Made by a program: the position numbers and the translations under genes. A model generated the notes under the pieces. The model did no database searches. It saw only the letters and a program-made list of their open reading frames with translations, and was not told the origin of the DNA. 64,000 nucleotides of DNA from Nilaparvata lugens. Lineage: Eukaryota > Arthropoda > Insecta > Hemiptera > Delphacidae. Position 1 is the stretch's first letter. Each line of letters opens with the position of its first letter. Location of the stretch: assembly GCF_014356525.2 (NCBI RefSeq), contig NC_052505.1, positions 50,099,994 through 50,163,993 on the forward strand, given 5' to 3'. This document shows, piece after piece, positions 30,558 to 42,367 of the stretch.

Positions 30558-30767
30558 TAGTGAGGTCCACGTTATAATGGCAGTGGATGAAGATAGAAGA
30601 ATAGCGATGCCGATTCTCTGAATTAATTAATTATATTACTGTCAAAAACATAATTGGCATCGTTGTGTACCTATAAAAGGATAGTACCACCGGTTTTGTC
30701 AAATGATAGACAAGGATAGCAAAACCAAAGTTGATCAAATACTGTCATTATAACGTGGACCTCACTA
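30558..30767. mobile_element. MITE with TAGTGAGGTCCACG ends
   Basis: Left TAGTGAGGTCCACGTTATAA and right TTATAACGTGGACCTCACTA are perfect inverted repeats 210 bp apart, starting and ending in TA as expected of a TA target site. Noncoding. Confidence 0.85.
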
Positions 30768-30778
30768 TATCCGATGAT

Positions 30779-30862
30779 GACGTCACGATTTGGAGATTTG
30801 GCAGTAGATAGTGGCTTCAGAGGCTAGACTTCGCAGTGTGTCTCTTCTGTAACTAGTCTTAT
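30779..30862 (+). repeat. Dispersed repeat with TGACGTCA core, copy 3
   Basis: Shares TGACGTCA, GATTTGGCAGTAGAT, GTGGCTTCA and TGTAACTAGTCTTA with the other two copies, in the orientation of copy 2. Confidence 0.65.
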
Positions 30863-30952
30863 GCTGGGACCGCGACCAAGAGTGGATTGCTCATGCTCAG
30901 ATTATTATTTTGTTTGTTTGTGACTTTGTGTTGTTGATGTTTGTACTTTGTA

Positions 30953-31009
30953 GGTTACCGAATCAAAATATTGTAAACTGCAGATTGCACCTTTCGTAAA
31001 TAAATATGG
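30953..31009 (+). other. Possible exon ending ATGG|GTGAGT
   Basis: TTTGTAG precedes it, and it ends in an ATG one base before a strong donor (GTGAGT at 31010). It could be a first coding exon with a split second codon, but no downstream exon is identified. Confidence 0.2.
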
Positions 31010-31489
31010 GTGAGTTGAAGCAATGAATTATGAATTGGTTGATTTCTAATAAATGAGAATTAAAAGTTATATAATTATATAAAGTTATATTCTACTCCAT
31101 GAGTGAATATTTTGATGCACACAAAGACAACATAGCCTGACCTGCCATCATAAAAGTAAATTCATGACGCCATCTATCCAGATTCCAGTTCACTGGTCTT
31201 TGATGAAAAAAAAGGAATTATAACAATAGAGTTACATTTTATCAATAGGCTACAAGCTGTTACATTGAAGTGTATTCTTGGTACCGGCTAACGTTACTAA
31301 TTACGGCACATTTGTATCTCAATTATTTTTGAAGATGTCGACTTTTTTTTGAAAGAGGAAGAAAAAATAAGTGTTGGTAGCTGAATAACAATTTCAATTG
31401 ATAAAATTTGATATTAATACTAATAACAAATATTGAATATTGCCTAACCTATAATGTTTTTACTAGCACCATAGAGTTGTAGAGTTATA

Positions 31490-32574
31490 GGGCCGGTTTC
31501 CGAGCTCCGGATCTATAAGTTCTGGACTTACAGAGAGGTAGGACTGAAATAAGCTCTCGGGTCTAAATTGACTTTCTGAGTCACGATTTCATCTTCTAAA
31601 CTCCGGAGTCTATCAAGTTCTCGACTTATTTGAGTCCAGGACTCTAACGCATTAAACGTGAGGGAAATTCACAATATCTTGCTGTTGTTTTGTTGGCATT
31701 ATAGCAAAACGGAAACAGCTGATTACAGCGGGACAATTCAAATGAGCATGCTCTTGCTCTTCAAACTATATTGTAAAAATAAGTTCCGATTTCTTTGTTG
31801 GCTTATTCAAAGCAAAACCTTTGAAAGGTGAATGAATAAACATTTCATTTTACGTTATGCTATTATTGATCATTGATTCTAACCAGTGATTTTGGAATAA
31901 AAATTTCATTAGGCTATTGAGTTTGAAAACGTATTTGTTTTGAAAAAAAAACTGGAGTAATAATTTATTATTGTTACTATTATTAATATGTTGAATAATA
32001 ACATTCAGATTGGAATATAAATTCCAAGGCAATCCTTGTATTATTTCGCTTGAACATTTTTAGGTTATGTTACAGTCGTAAAATGAGGTTAGTTTCTTAC
32101 GCATATTTCTGATACAATTTTATTCCAAAATGAACTTGCAAACTATAAAAATTATGAATTTAGATGGACTAATCCAAATAATTTAGGTATTCCATGATAT
32201 CTATTTGGCTTTTTATCTACTCCAAAACAATAACTGAATTGTGTTTGCTCAGTTAAGTCTAGAACTTGAATTTAAACCCTACCCCAGTCGAGGGTTTAAA
32301 ATCATGCTGTTTTAAGTCCTGGACTTAACGATTTTTGATAAATCCTTGACTCAGAAAGAGTTGAGAATCTAATTCAAGTCCTGGACTTATAAGCCCTTCA
32401 ATCAGAAAGCGAAATTATAAACTTCAGGGTCTAATATGATCTTTAAACTCCAGAGTCTATTTAAGTCCTCAACTACGTTAATGCTCTAACTCAGAAAGCC
32501 AATTTTCTGACTCCAGAGTTTAAAGCCAGTTAAAGTCTAGAACTTAGCTAAATTCCATGCTCGGAAACCGGCCC
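31490..32574. mobile_element. 1.1-kb TIR element with GGGCCGGTTTCCGAGC ends, copy 1
   Basis: GGGCCGGTTTCCGAGC at the left and its reverse complement at the right. Many palindromic subterminal words occur near both ends: AAGTCCTGGACTTA, ACTCCGGAGTCTA and GACTCAGAAAG. No transposase. The second copy (from 43477) lacks the first 97 bp because of the assembly gap. Confidence 0.85.
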
Positions 32575-33163
32575 ATGGAGTTGTTGCACTATGCTAAAGG
32601 TCACAAATTTAAAGGAAGACAACTGTATATTGTCATCGGTTTTTGTAATTGCTCGATGAGAAAGATTCCGTTTCAACTTGTTCGATTACTAATTCAAGAG
32701 TTCAATATTCATTTTAATGTTTTTTATTATTTTTTTACAAACTTAAATTATTTTGATATATTTGAATTCTAATTCAATTTACATCTTCCCCCATTATTGA
32801 TATTCTTTTTTTGAAAAAAATTGGTAACTCCAGTGGGTACTAAAATTGTAAAGTCTCATTTAGGAACAGTATTGATAATTGAAGTTTTGATAGGAAAAAT
32901 ATCAAAAATGTGCCGGCTTTTGCCTGAAAAATGTTTAGAATATTTTTATATGAAGCTCACCATTACGGCTGACAACATTTTCTCCTGTGAATACCATTGA
33001 TGAAACCTTAAGCTAGTTTTAGACTATGTATCCAATTTATCCAATATCGTGATCGATGACCAGGCTTCCCCGGATAGATCGTGTCAAAAATTAAAACTGT
33101 ATTCTACACATAGATGGCGGCCTCACAGACCAGCATAGTCATCATTTCAAAAATCCTCTATAG

Positions 33164-36076
33164 TCTGTGTAAAATAAGTTTAGACTTGGCCCTCCATCCG
33201 AAGAAATTATAAGGTTGCCAATTCGTGTAAAATTGTAACTTTCTCAAATTTCCAATTCAACGTCAGAATTGGATGTAGAATATCATCCCCGATATCCTAC
33301 TAGTGCTAGAAAAGGGTTGAAGTATTAAAAGGAAATTCAACTTTTATGATAAAATTGGAAACATCGCGAAAGTTTGTTTTTCTTTTGAATATCACTTCTC
33401 TCAGAATCATGGGGCATCTTAAAGCGTAATAATTTTATATCAATTTAACGGGGAGAATGTATTTTATAATTAATGATTATGTTCGTCAATGTCGAGACAT
33501 TTCAAGCAAAAACATGAACTTTTCGACATGCTGGAAACTTTTTTGTTTCAAAAGATAAGTAGGTTGTGAAAGCAAGAAAGTTTCTCAGAAATGATTGAAA
33601 TTATTCTTCCAATTGTCAAAAGTACTCGGAAGAATGTATTTAGGCCTCTCAGGAGTTTCAAAGTCAAGGATAGCGGCTGAATGGTGTGCCACTATATGCT
33701 ATCAAGAGCTGGGATCAACAAAAACAAAATACAGAACAATTGAAAAAATCAGCAACTGCAAGCCACATGATTATGAATAGTGAAAATGACAACCTCGCCT
33801 CGAATAATCCAAGCAGTGTTTCATTACAGCCTTTCTAGAAGCAATCAGCCACTTACGTTTGAAATAATTCAGTCAAATATCTCGTAAATTGCCAGCTTTT
33901 AGCATACAATTTGGTACACAATGCATACCATGCAGGCGCTCTCCTCACTTTAAAATTCCTTGGAGTCCAAAATACGATCTTCCAACTACTTTTGACAATT
34001 GAAAAAAAATTAAATTATTTCTGAGAACCTTTCTTGCTTTCACCACCCATTTATCTTTTTGTAATCAATAAACCATTATTCTATTTGATATTGATCAAGC
34101 TCAGCCACATTTTACATTGATATAATCAATAAATCATAATTCCTCAATTCAGTTTTTGCTCACTCACTCACTGTCTTTTAAATACTTGTATAGTCCAGTC
34201 AATGAAATATTGAACAGGGAAAATTTTGGAACATAATTTTTGACCCCGTAGCTCTTTAAGGGTAAGTAAGGGGGAAAACATATCAAAAGTCCTCACTCCT
34301 ATCCCCTGTGCTAAGATGGTGGGGGTGGTTTGAAAGTGCCATATTTTGTTTTTTGAATACCTATATCTCGAACAATATGCGCCTTTTGGAATTGTTGTCA
34401 AACACTATCATAATATTAAAGCGAAATTCCATAAATCAAATTGATTAATTGATGTATCAAATTATCCTACAAGTTTCATTTCCAATATTTTTCTATATCT
34501 CTCATAGTTTTCTAGGTATTAGCTTTCTAAGGTATCACACTTTGAAGAAAAACCCTACCGGCTCCGATTTTTCCATCTTTTTGGCCTTATAACTTTTCAA
34601 CGATTCATCCGTGCTAATCATGGGCTCATAGAGCCTCTTCAATTTCATCTATGGTCTCATTATTTTACGCATCTCCCAACGATTGTTGCAGCCGTTATAG
34701 TGTTGAGTGTGAAATCTTCAGTTCAACAACAATAGATAAATTTTCAGGGAAATTGGGAGGGGATATTGGAACATAATATTTGACTTCGCAGCTTTGTTTG
34801 AACTAGTTAGAAGGTGAACATACTAAAAGTCCTCATTCCTTCTCCTTGAGCTTAAGGGATGAGGGTAGTTTAAAAGTTGAATTTTTTTTCATTTCTGGCT
34901 GACACGCATGTAACTGGGAAAAAATGCATTTCAGTAACATGGCTAACTAAGTAAAAATGAAGCTGAATAAATTTCCTACAAGGTTTGTACAGTGGAGTTT
35001 TGTGATATCTTCTTTAGTTTTTGAGATATTCACTTTTAAAAGTGTAAAATCTTTGTAAAGACAGTTATTCTTCCAACTTTTTGCTCTTTCAGGGCTTATT
35101 ACTCAAGAACAATACATCGAAACAATGTATTTTTTTACACAGGGGGTAGGAGTGAGGACTTTTAGTATGATTACTCCCTTACTATCCTTGAAAGAAGAGA
35201 GCTACGGGGTCAAAAATTGTGTTCCAAAATTTTCCCTCTATAGTCTTTCATTAACTGGACTAAAGGAGTATTTAAAAGACAGTGAGTTGTAGAGCATTCA
35301 ATTCTCTTCGATTTAATGTATTATTTCATCATTTTATGCTTTCCATCAATTTTTATAGCAGTTTTAGTGTTGAGTGTGGTAGATCTGAGGACTTTTTATA
35401 CAGAGTGGGTGAAAACAACCTCGCCTCGAATAATCCAAGCAGTGTTTCATTACAGCCTTTCTAGAAGCAATCAGCTACTTACGTTTGAAATAATTCAGTC
35501 AAATATCTCGTAAATTGCCAGCTTTTAGCATACAATTTGGTACACAATGCATACCATGCAGGCGCTCTCCTCACTTTAAAACTCCTTGGAGTCCAAAATA
35601 CGATCTTCCAACTACTATTGACAATTGAAAAAAAATTAAATTATTTCTGAAAAACTTTCTTGCTTTCACCACCCATTTATATCTTGAAACAAAAAAGTTT
35701 CCAGCATGTCGAAAAGTTCATGTTTTCTGCTTGAAATGTCTCGACATTGACGAACATAATCAAAAATATTATAAAATACATTCTCCCCGTTAAATTGATA
35801 TAAAATTATTACGCTTTAAGATGCCCCATGATTCTGAGAGAAGTGATATTCAAAAGAAAAACAAACTTTCGCGATGTTTCCAATTTTATCATAAAAGTTG
35901 AATTTCCTTTTAATACTTCAACCCTTTTCTAGCACTAGTAGGATATCGGGGATGATATTCTACATCCAATTCTGACGTTGAATTGGAAATTTGAGAAAGT
36001 TGCAATTTACACGAATTGGCAACCTTATAATTTCTTCGGATGGAGGGCCAAGTCTCAACTTATTTTACACAAACTG
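33164..36076. repeat. Composite inverted-repeat region, copy 1
   Basis: 33164-33565 is the reverse complement of 35686-36076. 33784-34055 is repeated directly at 35411-35685. 33565-33780 holds a further inverted stretch. Between them lies the foldback element 34145-35290. No convincing ORF. Confidence 0.8.
34145..35290. mobile_element. Foldback element FB-A, copy 1
   Basis: Ends CACTCACTGTCTTTTAAATAC at the left (with its complement at the right), then GTCCAGTCAATGAAA and GGAAAATTTTGGAACATAAT in both arms. Inside, the block TTTTTGACCCCGTAGCTC ... CATATCAAAAGTCCTCACTC occurs in several diverged copies in both orientations, and related blocks make up FB-B. Confidence 0.75.
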
Positions 36077-37648
36077 TAAAGAAAAAAAGCTCCTCCCAAT
36101 GAGCCACCTTGATAGATAGGATGTTCTTGAACGCGGTAGGTGAGCGCCCCCTAACTGTATGTGGCAGGCAGTTGAACATCTTGATTGCTAGCACCGGAAA
36201 ACAATCCCCAACCTTAGACAGTTGACGGCGTGGAACATCCAAGTTGGTGCTCCCCCGAGTATTGTAAGTGTGCACTTCCTCTCTTTTTGTGAACATAGAC
36301 TGATGTTTTTTGATGTGCAAGAGTGATGCCAATATGTAAAGTCCATACACAGTATGGATGCCTAGGCGTTGAAATATGGGCTGGCAGTGAGCATCAAACT
36401 TGCTATAAGTCATCACAGGAAGTGCCTTTTTAGAAGCAGGAGAATGTCAGCATGAGCTGAATGACCCCACACAAGTATTCCATACTGTATATGACAGCTA
36501 AACACAGCATGAGACAGCATCAGCAGTCTTTGGGATCTCAGAAGTCCTCTCATTTTCCGGAGCAAATAGACCACTCTAGAAAGTTTTCTACAGATTTTGA
36601 TGATGTGAGGTTCCCATGACAACTTGGTGTCCATGCTGAAGCCAAGCAAGGTGACAGGAGCAGCACTGGCAACTGCTGTTCTGGCCAGTGTACACAGCAT
36701 GTCTTGGGTTTTGCTCTCATTCAACTTTAGCTTATTTGTGCAAAACCAATTCTTTGCCTCTTCAAAAAGCTCGTGAGCCTTCAGCTTAGCTTCCTCTGGC
36801 CCCTTGCCCTGACCCAAGATGGTTGTATCATCCGCAAAAAGCAGGCTGGAGTTCCACAGATGCATGTCATTTATCATGATTAGGAATAACAGTGGTCCTA
36901 GCACAGAGCCCTGGGGTACTTCGTGTGGTACTTCTGCTCTATCTGAAGTAGCACCCATGATGGATACGACCTGCTGTCTGTTACCAAGGTAATCAACAAC
37001 CATACCCCATGCTCTGCCCTGAAAACCGTACATTTTCAACTTCCTGAGCAGGACTTCATGGGAGACACAGTCGAATGCCTTTGACAAGTCACATAGAACA
37101 AGGCCAAGTGATCTATGTTCTTCAAAAGCATTGTTGATCCTCTCCACAAGACTAATCTCAAATGAGGTCAATCTCCCCCTTCTGAATCCGTGCTGCCGGC
37201 ATGGAAATGTCGGCACAATGGGGACTGAACGAAAGTTTCCAACATCATCAGGACAGCCCTTCTTGAAAAATGGCACCGTTTTAGACACTTTGAGACAGTC
37301 CGGAAAAACACCCTCAGACAGACATGCATCCACTGGCAGTAGAAGTGGGCCAGCCAGTATATATGCCACGCTTTTCAGGATGTATGTGGATAGACTATAG
37401 AAGTCCTGAATGTAGGTTGTCTTGAAGTTCATGATTATATTGAGCAGCTCACTCTCACTCAGCAAACAAAATTGATCAATTTCATGAGGAGTCTCAGGTA
37501 CCAGGGAAACTGGGTCAATAGTTGAAGCCGAAATCACTCCCACTATCTCAGCTACTGACTTCAGAAACGCCTCATTGACCTCATCGGGACTCTTTTTACA
37601 CCTTACTTGTGGTCTGTGCTTGTAGGAGTCATTGATGAGATTCCACAC
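36060..37648 (-). CDS. LINE reverse transcriptase with one frameshift
   Basis: 37648-36413 encodes the RT: DVGNFRSVPIV, HGFRRGRLTSFEISLVERIN, LCDLSKAFDCVSHEVLLRKL, VPQGSVLGPLLFLIMINDMH and the catalytic SLLFADDTTILG. About 35 residues seem missing between the NFRSVPIV and CRQHGFRRG blocks. At 36413-36416 the frame shifts by one base at a run of A, and 36416-36060 gives the usual C-terminal block (YNTRGSTNLDVPRRQLS, IKMFNCLPHTVRGRS). Non-functional as read. Confidence 0.85.
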
Positions 37649-37717
37649 TGCCTTTGTAGGACTATCAGATCTCTCAATGTAACTATTATTAGACTCTCTT
37701 TTTGTGCTGTCAATCTC

Positions 37718-37912
37718 TTATTTGTAGACCTGCTTGGCTCTAAGGTAGTTCCTGTATTCCACACCCTGCAATGATGGATTTCCTCTATATAAAGTATACA
37801 GTGCGGTAACAAGCAGTTTGATCCTCCTCAACTCTGGAGTATACCAATCATTCTGGTGTCTGGCCTTCTTTTTCCTGTTTACTCCATGCTGAATAACTGG
37901 CCTGAAGGACAC
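37718..37912 (-). CDS. LINE linker between endonuclease and RT, fragment
   Basis: Reads KKKARHQNDWYTPELRRIKL, the kind of W-TPEL block common between endonuclease and RT in this LINE group. Frame breaks on both sides. Confidence 0.55.
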   Translation of the reverse strand: MSFRPVIQHGVNRKKKARHQNDWYTPELRRIKLLVTALYTLYRGNPSLQGVEYRNYLRAKQVYK

Positions 37913-38010
37913 TGCTGGGCATGATTGGTCATAGACCTTTTACAATTTACTGGAAAAAATGTTGAATCTGTCCTCAGCCGATGATGTCATGCTGCAAAGA
38001 AAATCCCAAT

Positions 38011-38622
38011 TCACATCAGAAAGGTGCTGCCTAAACACTTCCACATTTTCATCTGACACTCCTCACATGAAACCTGTATTTGGACATCCACTCTGAACAA
38101 TCTACATCTCTCATGAATCACATCTACCAACACTGCACAGTGGTCTGCCATCACTAAATTGAATATTTTCAAAACATTTTTAAGTCTGTCCACCTTTATA
38201 TCATCAGAGTTCTGATGAACATTGAAATCACCACCTATGTACAAACTATCAGCACGATGAGACACAAAATGAAGACAATGTTCAAGCTGGACAATAAATT
38301 GATTAAAAAATTGAACATTTGAGTTTGTAGACAACAATTACTACCAGCGACAAGTTTTCAATAAAAACATCAACAGCCTCAAACACAAATTCAACATAGA
38401 AGGTACTATGCTCTCAACATTCAAGTTAATATCACAGTGAATAGCCATTCCACCATTTTTATGGGCTGTATAACAGAATTAAATACAAACTGGTTTGTCC
38501 ATACTCAATTTTATTGTAAAAATCAGTTTCTTCTTTTTCAAGCCAGTGTTCACATACACATAGAACATTTGGTTTAGTATTTCCAAGGAAAAGTGTCAAC
38601 AAGTCAAGTTTTGAACGTAGTC
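38011..38622 (-). pseudogene. LINE endonuclease remnant
   Basis: 38337-38011 includes SLYIGGDFNVH and MADHCAVLVDV, the APE-type endonuclease GDFN and D-H blocks. Upstream, about 38622-38500, PNVLCVCEHWLEKEE matches the N-terminal E-W block in another frame. Several stops lie between. Confidence 0.65.
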
Positions 38623-38914
38623 ATTGTACATTAATAAAACATAATCGTAGGCTAGATTCTGAAACTGTATTTGTAGCAGAGCTACATGTAGCTCAGCTAT
38701 ATAGCCCTGCTACAAGTTCAAAAAGTGACACTGGAGATCTGCTATATAGCAGTTTTAAATCTACGTTTACACTATGTAGCTGGAGAGCTATATAGCAGAG
38801 CTATATAAAATTTGAGCTACATATAGATCTGCTAGATGTAGCTCTGCTATAAGTAGATTTTAACGCTAATTTTATGATGTTTGGAATAAAGTTCACTGTT
38901 CAGTTCCCAGCCAG

Positions 38915-41000
38915 ATGCCGAAGAAGAAGGTCACTGCTTTCGCCGCAGCTACTGTGATATTTTCAGCACAGAGAATAGAATGAAGATTTTGGATAAGACC
39001 CTCCCTTCAGGCTAGAAAACTATACAGTAGTACTGGACCTTTTAGTCCAGTCAAAGAAAGATTATAGAGGGAAAAGTTGGGAAGACAATTTTTGACCCCG
39101 CAGTTCTGTTTAGGGTAGTTAGGAGGAAAACATATCAAAAGTCCCCACCCCTACCCCCTTTGCTAAGGGGGTGGGGGTGGTTTAAAGGTACTATTTTTTG
39201 GTTTCTCGCATAAAACTCAAAAACTATGTATCCTAAGGACTTGACTGTCATATAACAAATTAAAGCTTAACACAATTTCCCACAATATTCATTCTGCAAC
39301 TTTTTTTTATATCTCCACTAGTTTTCGAGATGCTTATCATAGGTTTGTCGAGCATTAAATTCTCTTTGAGATGATGTGCTATTTCACTATTCCAAGTTTT
39401 CCTCTCATTGTTATAGCAGCTTCAATGTAGGGGGTGAAATTTTCATTGCTGCAACAACTGATCGTTTGACCATGACATTTGAAGGGGGTGTCAGTGACAC
39501 AATTTTTGACTTTGCAGCTTAATTTGGACTAGTTAGTAGGTGAACATAGCAAAAGTGCGCATCTTTATCCCCTCTGTTGAAGGTGTGGAACCGCTGAGTT
39601 AACACTTGTTGCAGCAATGAAAATTTCACCCCCTACATTGAAGCTGCTATAACAATGAGAGGAAAACTTGGAATAGTGAAATAATACAACATTTCAAAGA
39701 GATTTCAATGCTTGACAAACCTACGATAAGCATCAGTTTTTATGATGCATTGTTGGTGAGGTAAAAGCCCTGAAAGAGCAAAACATTGGATAAAAACCTG
39801 TTATTCCAAAAATTACACACCTTCAAGAGCAAATATCTCGGGAACTGTTGGGAATATCACAAAATTCCACTCAACAAAAAGTGTAGAGAATTTATCAAGC
39901 TTCATTTTTGAATAGTTATTTCAGTCAGTTGAACGCATTGTTCTCTAGATATGAGCGTGGAAGCAAAACGCTGCAAAATGCAACTTTTAAACCACACTCA
40001 TACCCTTATTCCCATGAGTTGGGAATGGGGACTTTTGATATGTTCTCCTCCAAACTAGTCTTAACAAAGCTGCAAAGTCAAAATTTTTGTTTAAAAGATC
40101 CCCTCCAAATTCCTTTGTCAATTGGTCTATTGTTGCAAAAATTGAGATTTCACACTCAACACTAAAGATGCTACAAAAAGTGTAGGGAAATTCATAAAAG
40201 CGTGGAATTATACATCAAATTGAAGAGAATATAATGCCTTATAAGCTCATCATCAGCATGGTTTTTTTCCGTCGATTTTTAAAAAGTTCTAAGAGCAAAA
40301 ATATAAAAAAATTGGTGGCAAACATGTATTTTTCCAAAAATGTCACACTTCAAGAGCGGATATTTCGAAAACTAGTGGAGATATAAAAAAAGTTGTGGAT
40401 TGAATATTGTGGGAAATTATGTAAGCTTTAATTTGTTATATGAGAGTCAAGTCCTTAGGATACATAGTTTTTGAGTGTAATGCTAGAAACCAAAAAATGG
40501 TACCTTTAAACCACCCCCACCCCCTTAGCACAGTGGGTAGGGGTGGGGACTTTTGATATGTTTACCTCCTCACTGCCCTCAACAGAACTGTGGGGTCAAA
40601 AATTGTCTTCCCAACTTTTCCCCCTATACCCTTTTTTGAGCATTTATTGCCTGGACTATTTTGAAAGACCTAAATGAGGATGATAAGAGACGATTTGACT
40701 CATGAAATTCGTTGTGATGGTAGTTTCAAGAACTTTCTTTGCATGACAAGTGGTGATTTTGAATATTTACTCAATGCAGTTGGACACGAAATTTCAAAAA
40801 AGATACCTCTTTCAGAGATGCAATTCCTGCCCGTGAAAAATTGGCAATTACTTTAAGATTGGTCATTTGTGCTCTGTGGAACATCAAGTCGTCAAATGAT
40901 AATAATATCAAGTGACCTGGCTGTCTCAGGTCTGGTGTCAGAGTTTTCAGGTCGCAACTGATCAATTTTAGGGCCTCTGACATGACCTAACGACTGCTTT
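38915..41000 (+). pseudogene. HARBI1-like transposase, split by a foldback
   Basis: Part 1, ATG at 38915: MPKKKVTAFAAATVIFSAQR, a stop, then RFWIRPSLQAR, the N-terminus of HARBI1-type transposases. FB-B (about 39038-40665) interrupts it. Part 2 (about 40668-40960): DLTHEIRCDGSFKNFLCMTS, GDFEYLLNAVGHEISKK, then in another frame DTSFRDAIPAREKLAITLRL. These match the start of the family's helix-turn-helix region. The catalytic DDE core is absent, cut off before the SINE-like fragment. Near-identical remains are at 50858-52950. Confidence 0.75.
39038..40665. mobile_element. Foldback element FB-B, copy 1
   Basis: The outer arms (about 39045-39330 and 40380-40655) share GGGAAAAGTTGGGAAGACAAT and TTTTTGACCCCGCAGTTCTG inverted. 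An inner pair (39350-39480 and 39603-39745) shares TTTCACCCCCTACATTGAAG. It is built from the same CATATCAAAAGTCC-type blocks as FB-A. No ORF. It interrupts the Harbinger transposase. Confidence 0.8.
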
Positions 41001-41120
41001 TTAGGCAGCCGGGACCGACGGCTTAACATGTCCATCCGAAACACGGGAGTGACCCGAGATAAATATCTTGCCCGGGCCGGGATTTGAACCCGGGCCTCTG
41101 AATCATAAAGTCGTGCAAAG
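41000..41120 (-). mobile_element. SINE-like fragment with tRNA B box, copy 1
   Basis: On the minus strand: GGTTCAAATCC (41090-41080), a pol III B box flanked by a pairing CCCGGG...CCCGGG, followed by GGATGGACATGTTAAGCCGT and CGGTCCCGGCTGC. A recognisable A box at the right distance is lacking, so it is a 5'-truncated SINE rather than a tRNA gene. Repeated at 52947-53068. Confidence 0.55.
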
Positions 41121-41334
41121 AACGGTTAGGATTTAGGATTAGCAAGGGTTTTGTGGCAAAATCGTTTGTTAGGTCGGGTTGGGTTAGGTTTGGTTTGGTT
41201 AAGTACATAACCTATCTCATATTTATATAAAATAGGCGAACATGTTTGTTGTGATTAAAACCGTCCAACAATACGGTATATACATTTATATAATTATACT
41301 GAAATCCACTTACCAAGCTATCCTCATTTGGATT

Positions 41335-41990
41335 GTATTGAAAAAATATTTATTCATAAACATGTACAGGTCACAGGTACATTAGGAACAGCATCAATAT
41401 ACAAACAAACATAAACATGAAAAGTAGTAGAAGTAGTAAAAAGTAGTAACATTCTTGAACCTCCTATGTAAATAACAAAAATTGATGAACAACAATCACA
41501 AACCCACAGTGCGATCTGCAAACTCCTGCAGGGAGTACAGACACAATGACATTAAAAACTCCTTGAGTTTTATACTTAATTTTTTTATGTTCTCTATTGC
41601 CTGTAATTCCAAAGGCAGCATTTTGAAGTAATTCCTTCCTATGTAGTGCGTCTTTTTCTTGGAAAATTCTAACCTGTGTCTTTCAGTTATCCTCCAAAAT
41701 CTAGTATTGTAGCCATGAGTCTCCTTCTCCTTAGTTCTTCTACAGGGTAATATTCCTAACATACATGATAACATCAAATACCTATTGCCTGTAAACTGTA
41801 AGAATGACAAGCTGTAAAAAAAAACCAGTTTACAGAGTCCATTCTTTTTAGATTCATAATTATTCTTAGTGCTATCTTCTGTTGAATGAGAATTCTATCA
41901 AGATTGCTCTTGGTCGTGGCTCCGTAAATGACCATAGGCATGATGGGAGTGTATTAGTGAGTGATAGAGCGTTTTCATAGTTAGAAGACT
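41335..41990 (-). mobile_element. LINE 3'-end fragment, copy 1
   Basis: 41810-41496 encodes RYLMLSCMLGILPCRRTKEK, ETHGYNTRFWRITERHRLEF and YFKMLPLELQ, a LINE C-terminal domain. 41940-41820 in another frame gives the preceding block (IMPMVIYGATTKSNLDRILI). The 3' end is near 41335 in an A/T-rich tail. Confidence 0.65.
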
Positions 41991-41994
41991 GCAT

Positions 41995-42352
41995 TTATTC
42001 GACATTATTTGTCTTAAAGCCTGGATCTGTTGACAGCCCGGACTCGCAGTTGCTCCTTGGCTTATTCTTATCCTTTAAGAAGGCAAACATATTATAAAAC
42101 GGCCATTTTGGGTCCGCATCTGCTCCCACACCACTTTTTGCCTTTTTAGAGTTTCGTTGATATTGGCCAATTAGGATTCTCATTTTTTCGACTTCTAATC
42201 TCTCCACATCCATTGCAACCGAAATTTCGTTCCACGCGTCCTGTTTTTTATTTCTATTTTTAAAATCAGCACTTTTAGCGTCCCATAGCCCAGGGTAATC
42301 CCTCAATAGTTCAACCAACTTTATAATATTGTCTTTATTCTAGTCAAATTAA
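41995..42352 (-). CDS. MADF-domain protein of the Harbinger element
   Basis: VELLRDYPGLWDAKSADFKN, then KKQDAWNEISVAMDVERLEV and ILIGQYQRNSKKAKSG, a clear MADF (Myb/SANT-like) DNA-binding domain. It is followed by a WPFYNMFAFLKDKNKPRS segment typical of such proteins. The likely original ATG (42352) is followed by two in-frame stops within seven codons, and the first ATG of the open frame is 42318. In animal Harbinger elements a second Myb/MADF protein helps bring the transposase to the nucleus and the DNA ends. Truncated at the C-terminus by the LINE fragment. Only the first 24 residues survive in copy 2. Confidence 0.75.
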
Positions 42353-42367
42353 CTCTCCATTTTCGCA

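Larger units (their letters stand above)
36060..38640 (-). mobile_element. CR1/Jockey-like LINE, copy 1
   Basis: Minus-strand order: endonuclease remnant (about 38622-38011), linker (37912-37718), reverse transcriptase (37648-36413) and C-terminal region (36416-36060). The 5' end is truncated. Several stops and frameshifts. A second, near-identical copy is at 47997-50590. Confidence 0.8.

Noticed and set aside
32557..32772. 71-codon frame at the right end of the TIR element, also at 44511-44708
   Set aside because: Starts in the terminal repeat and runs into AT-rich sequence; the two copies differ in start and end, and no motif is seen.
33595..33780. 61-codon frame, repeated at 45534-45719
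   Set aside because: Conserved only because the whole segment is duplicated; it lies in an inverted-repeat region and has no family motif.
41080..41090. tRNA gene on the minus strand
   Set aside because: A B box is present, but no A box, anticodon arm or acceptor stem pairing can be built around it.
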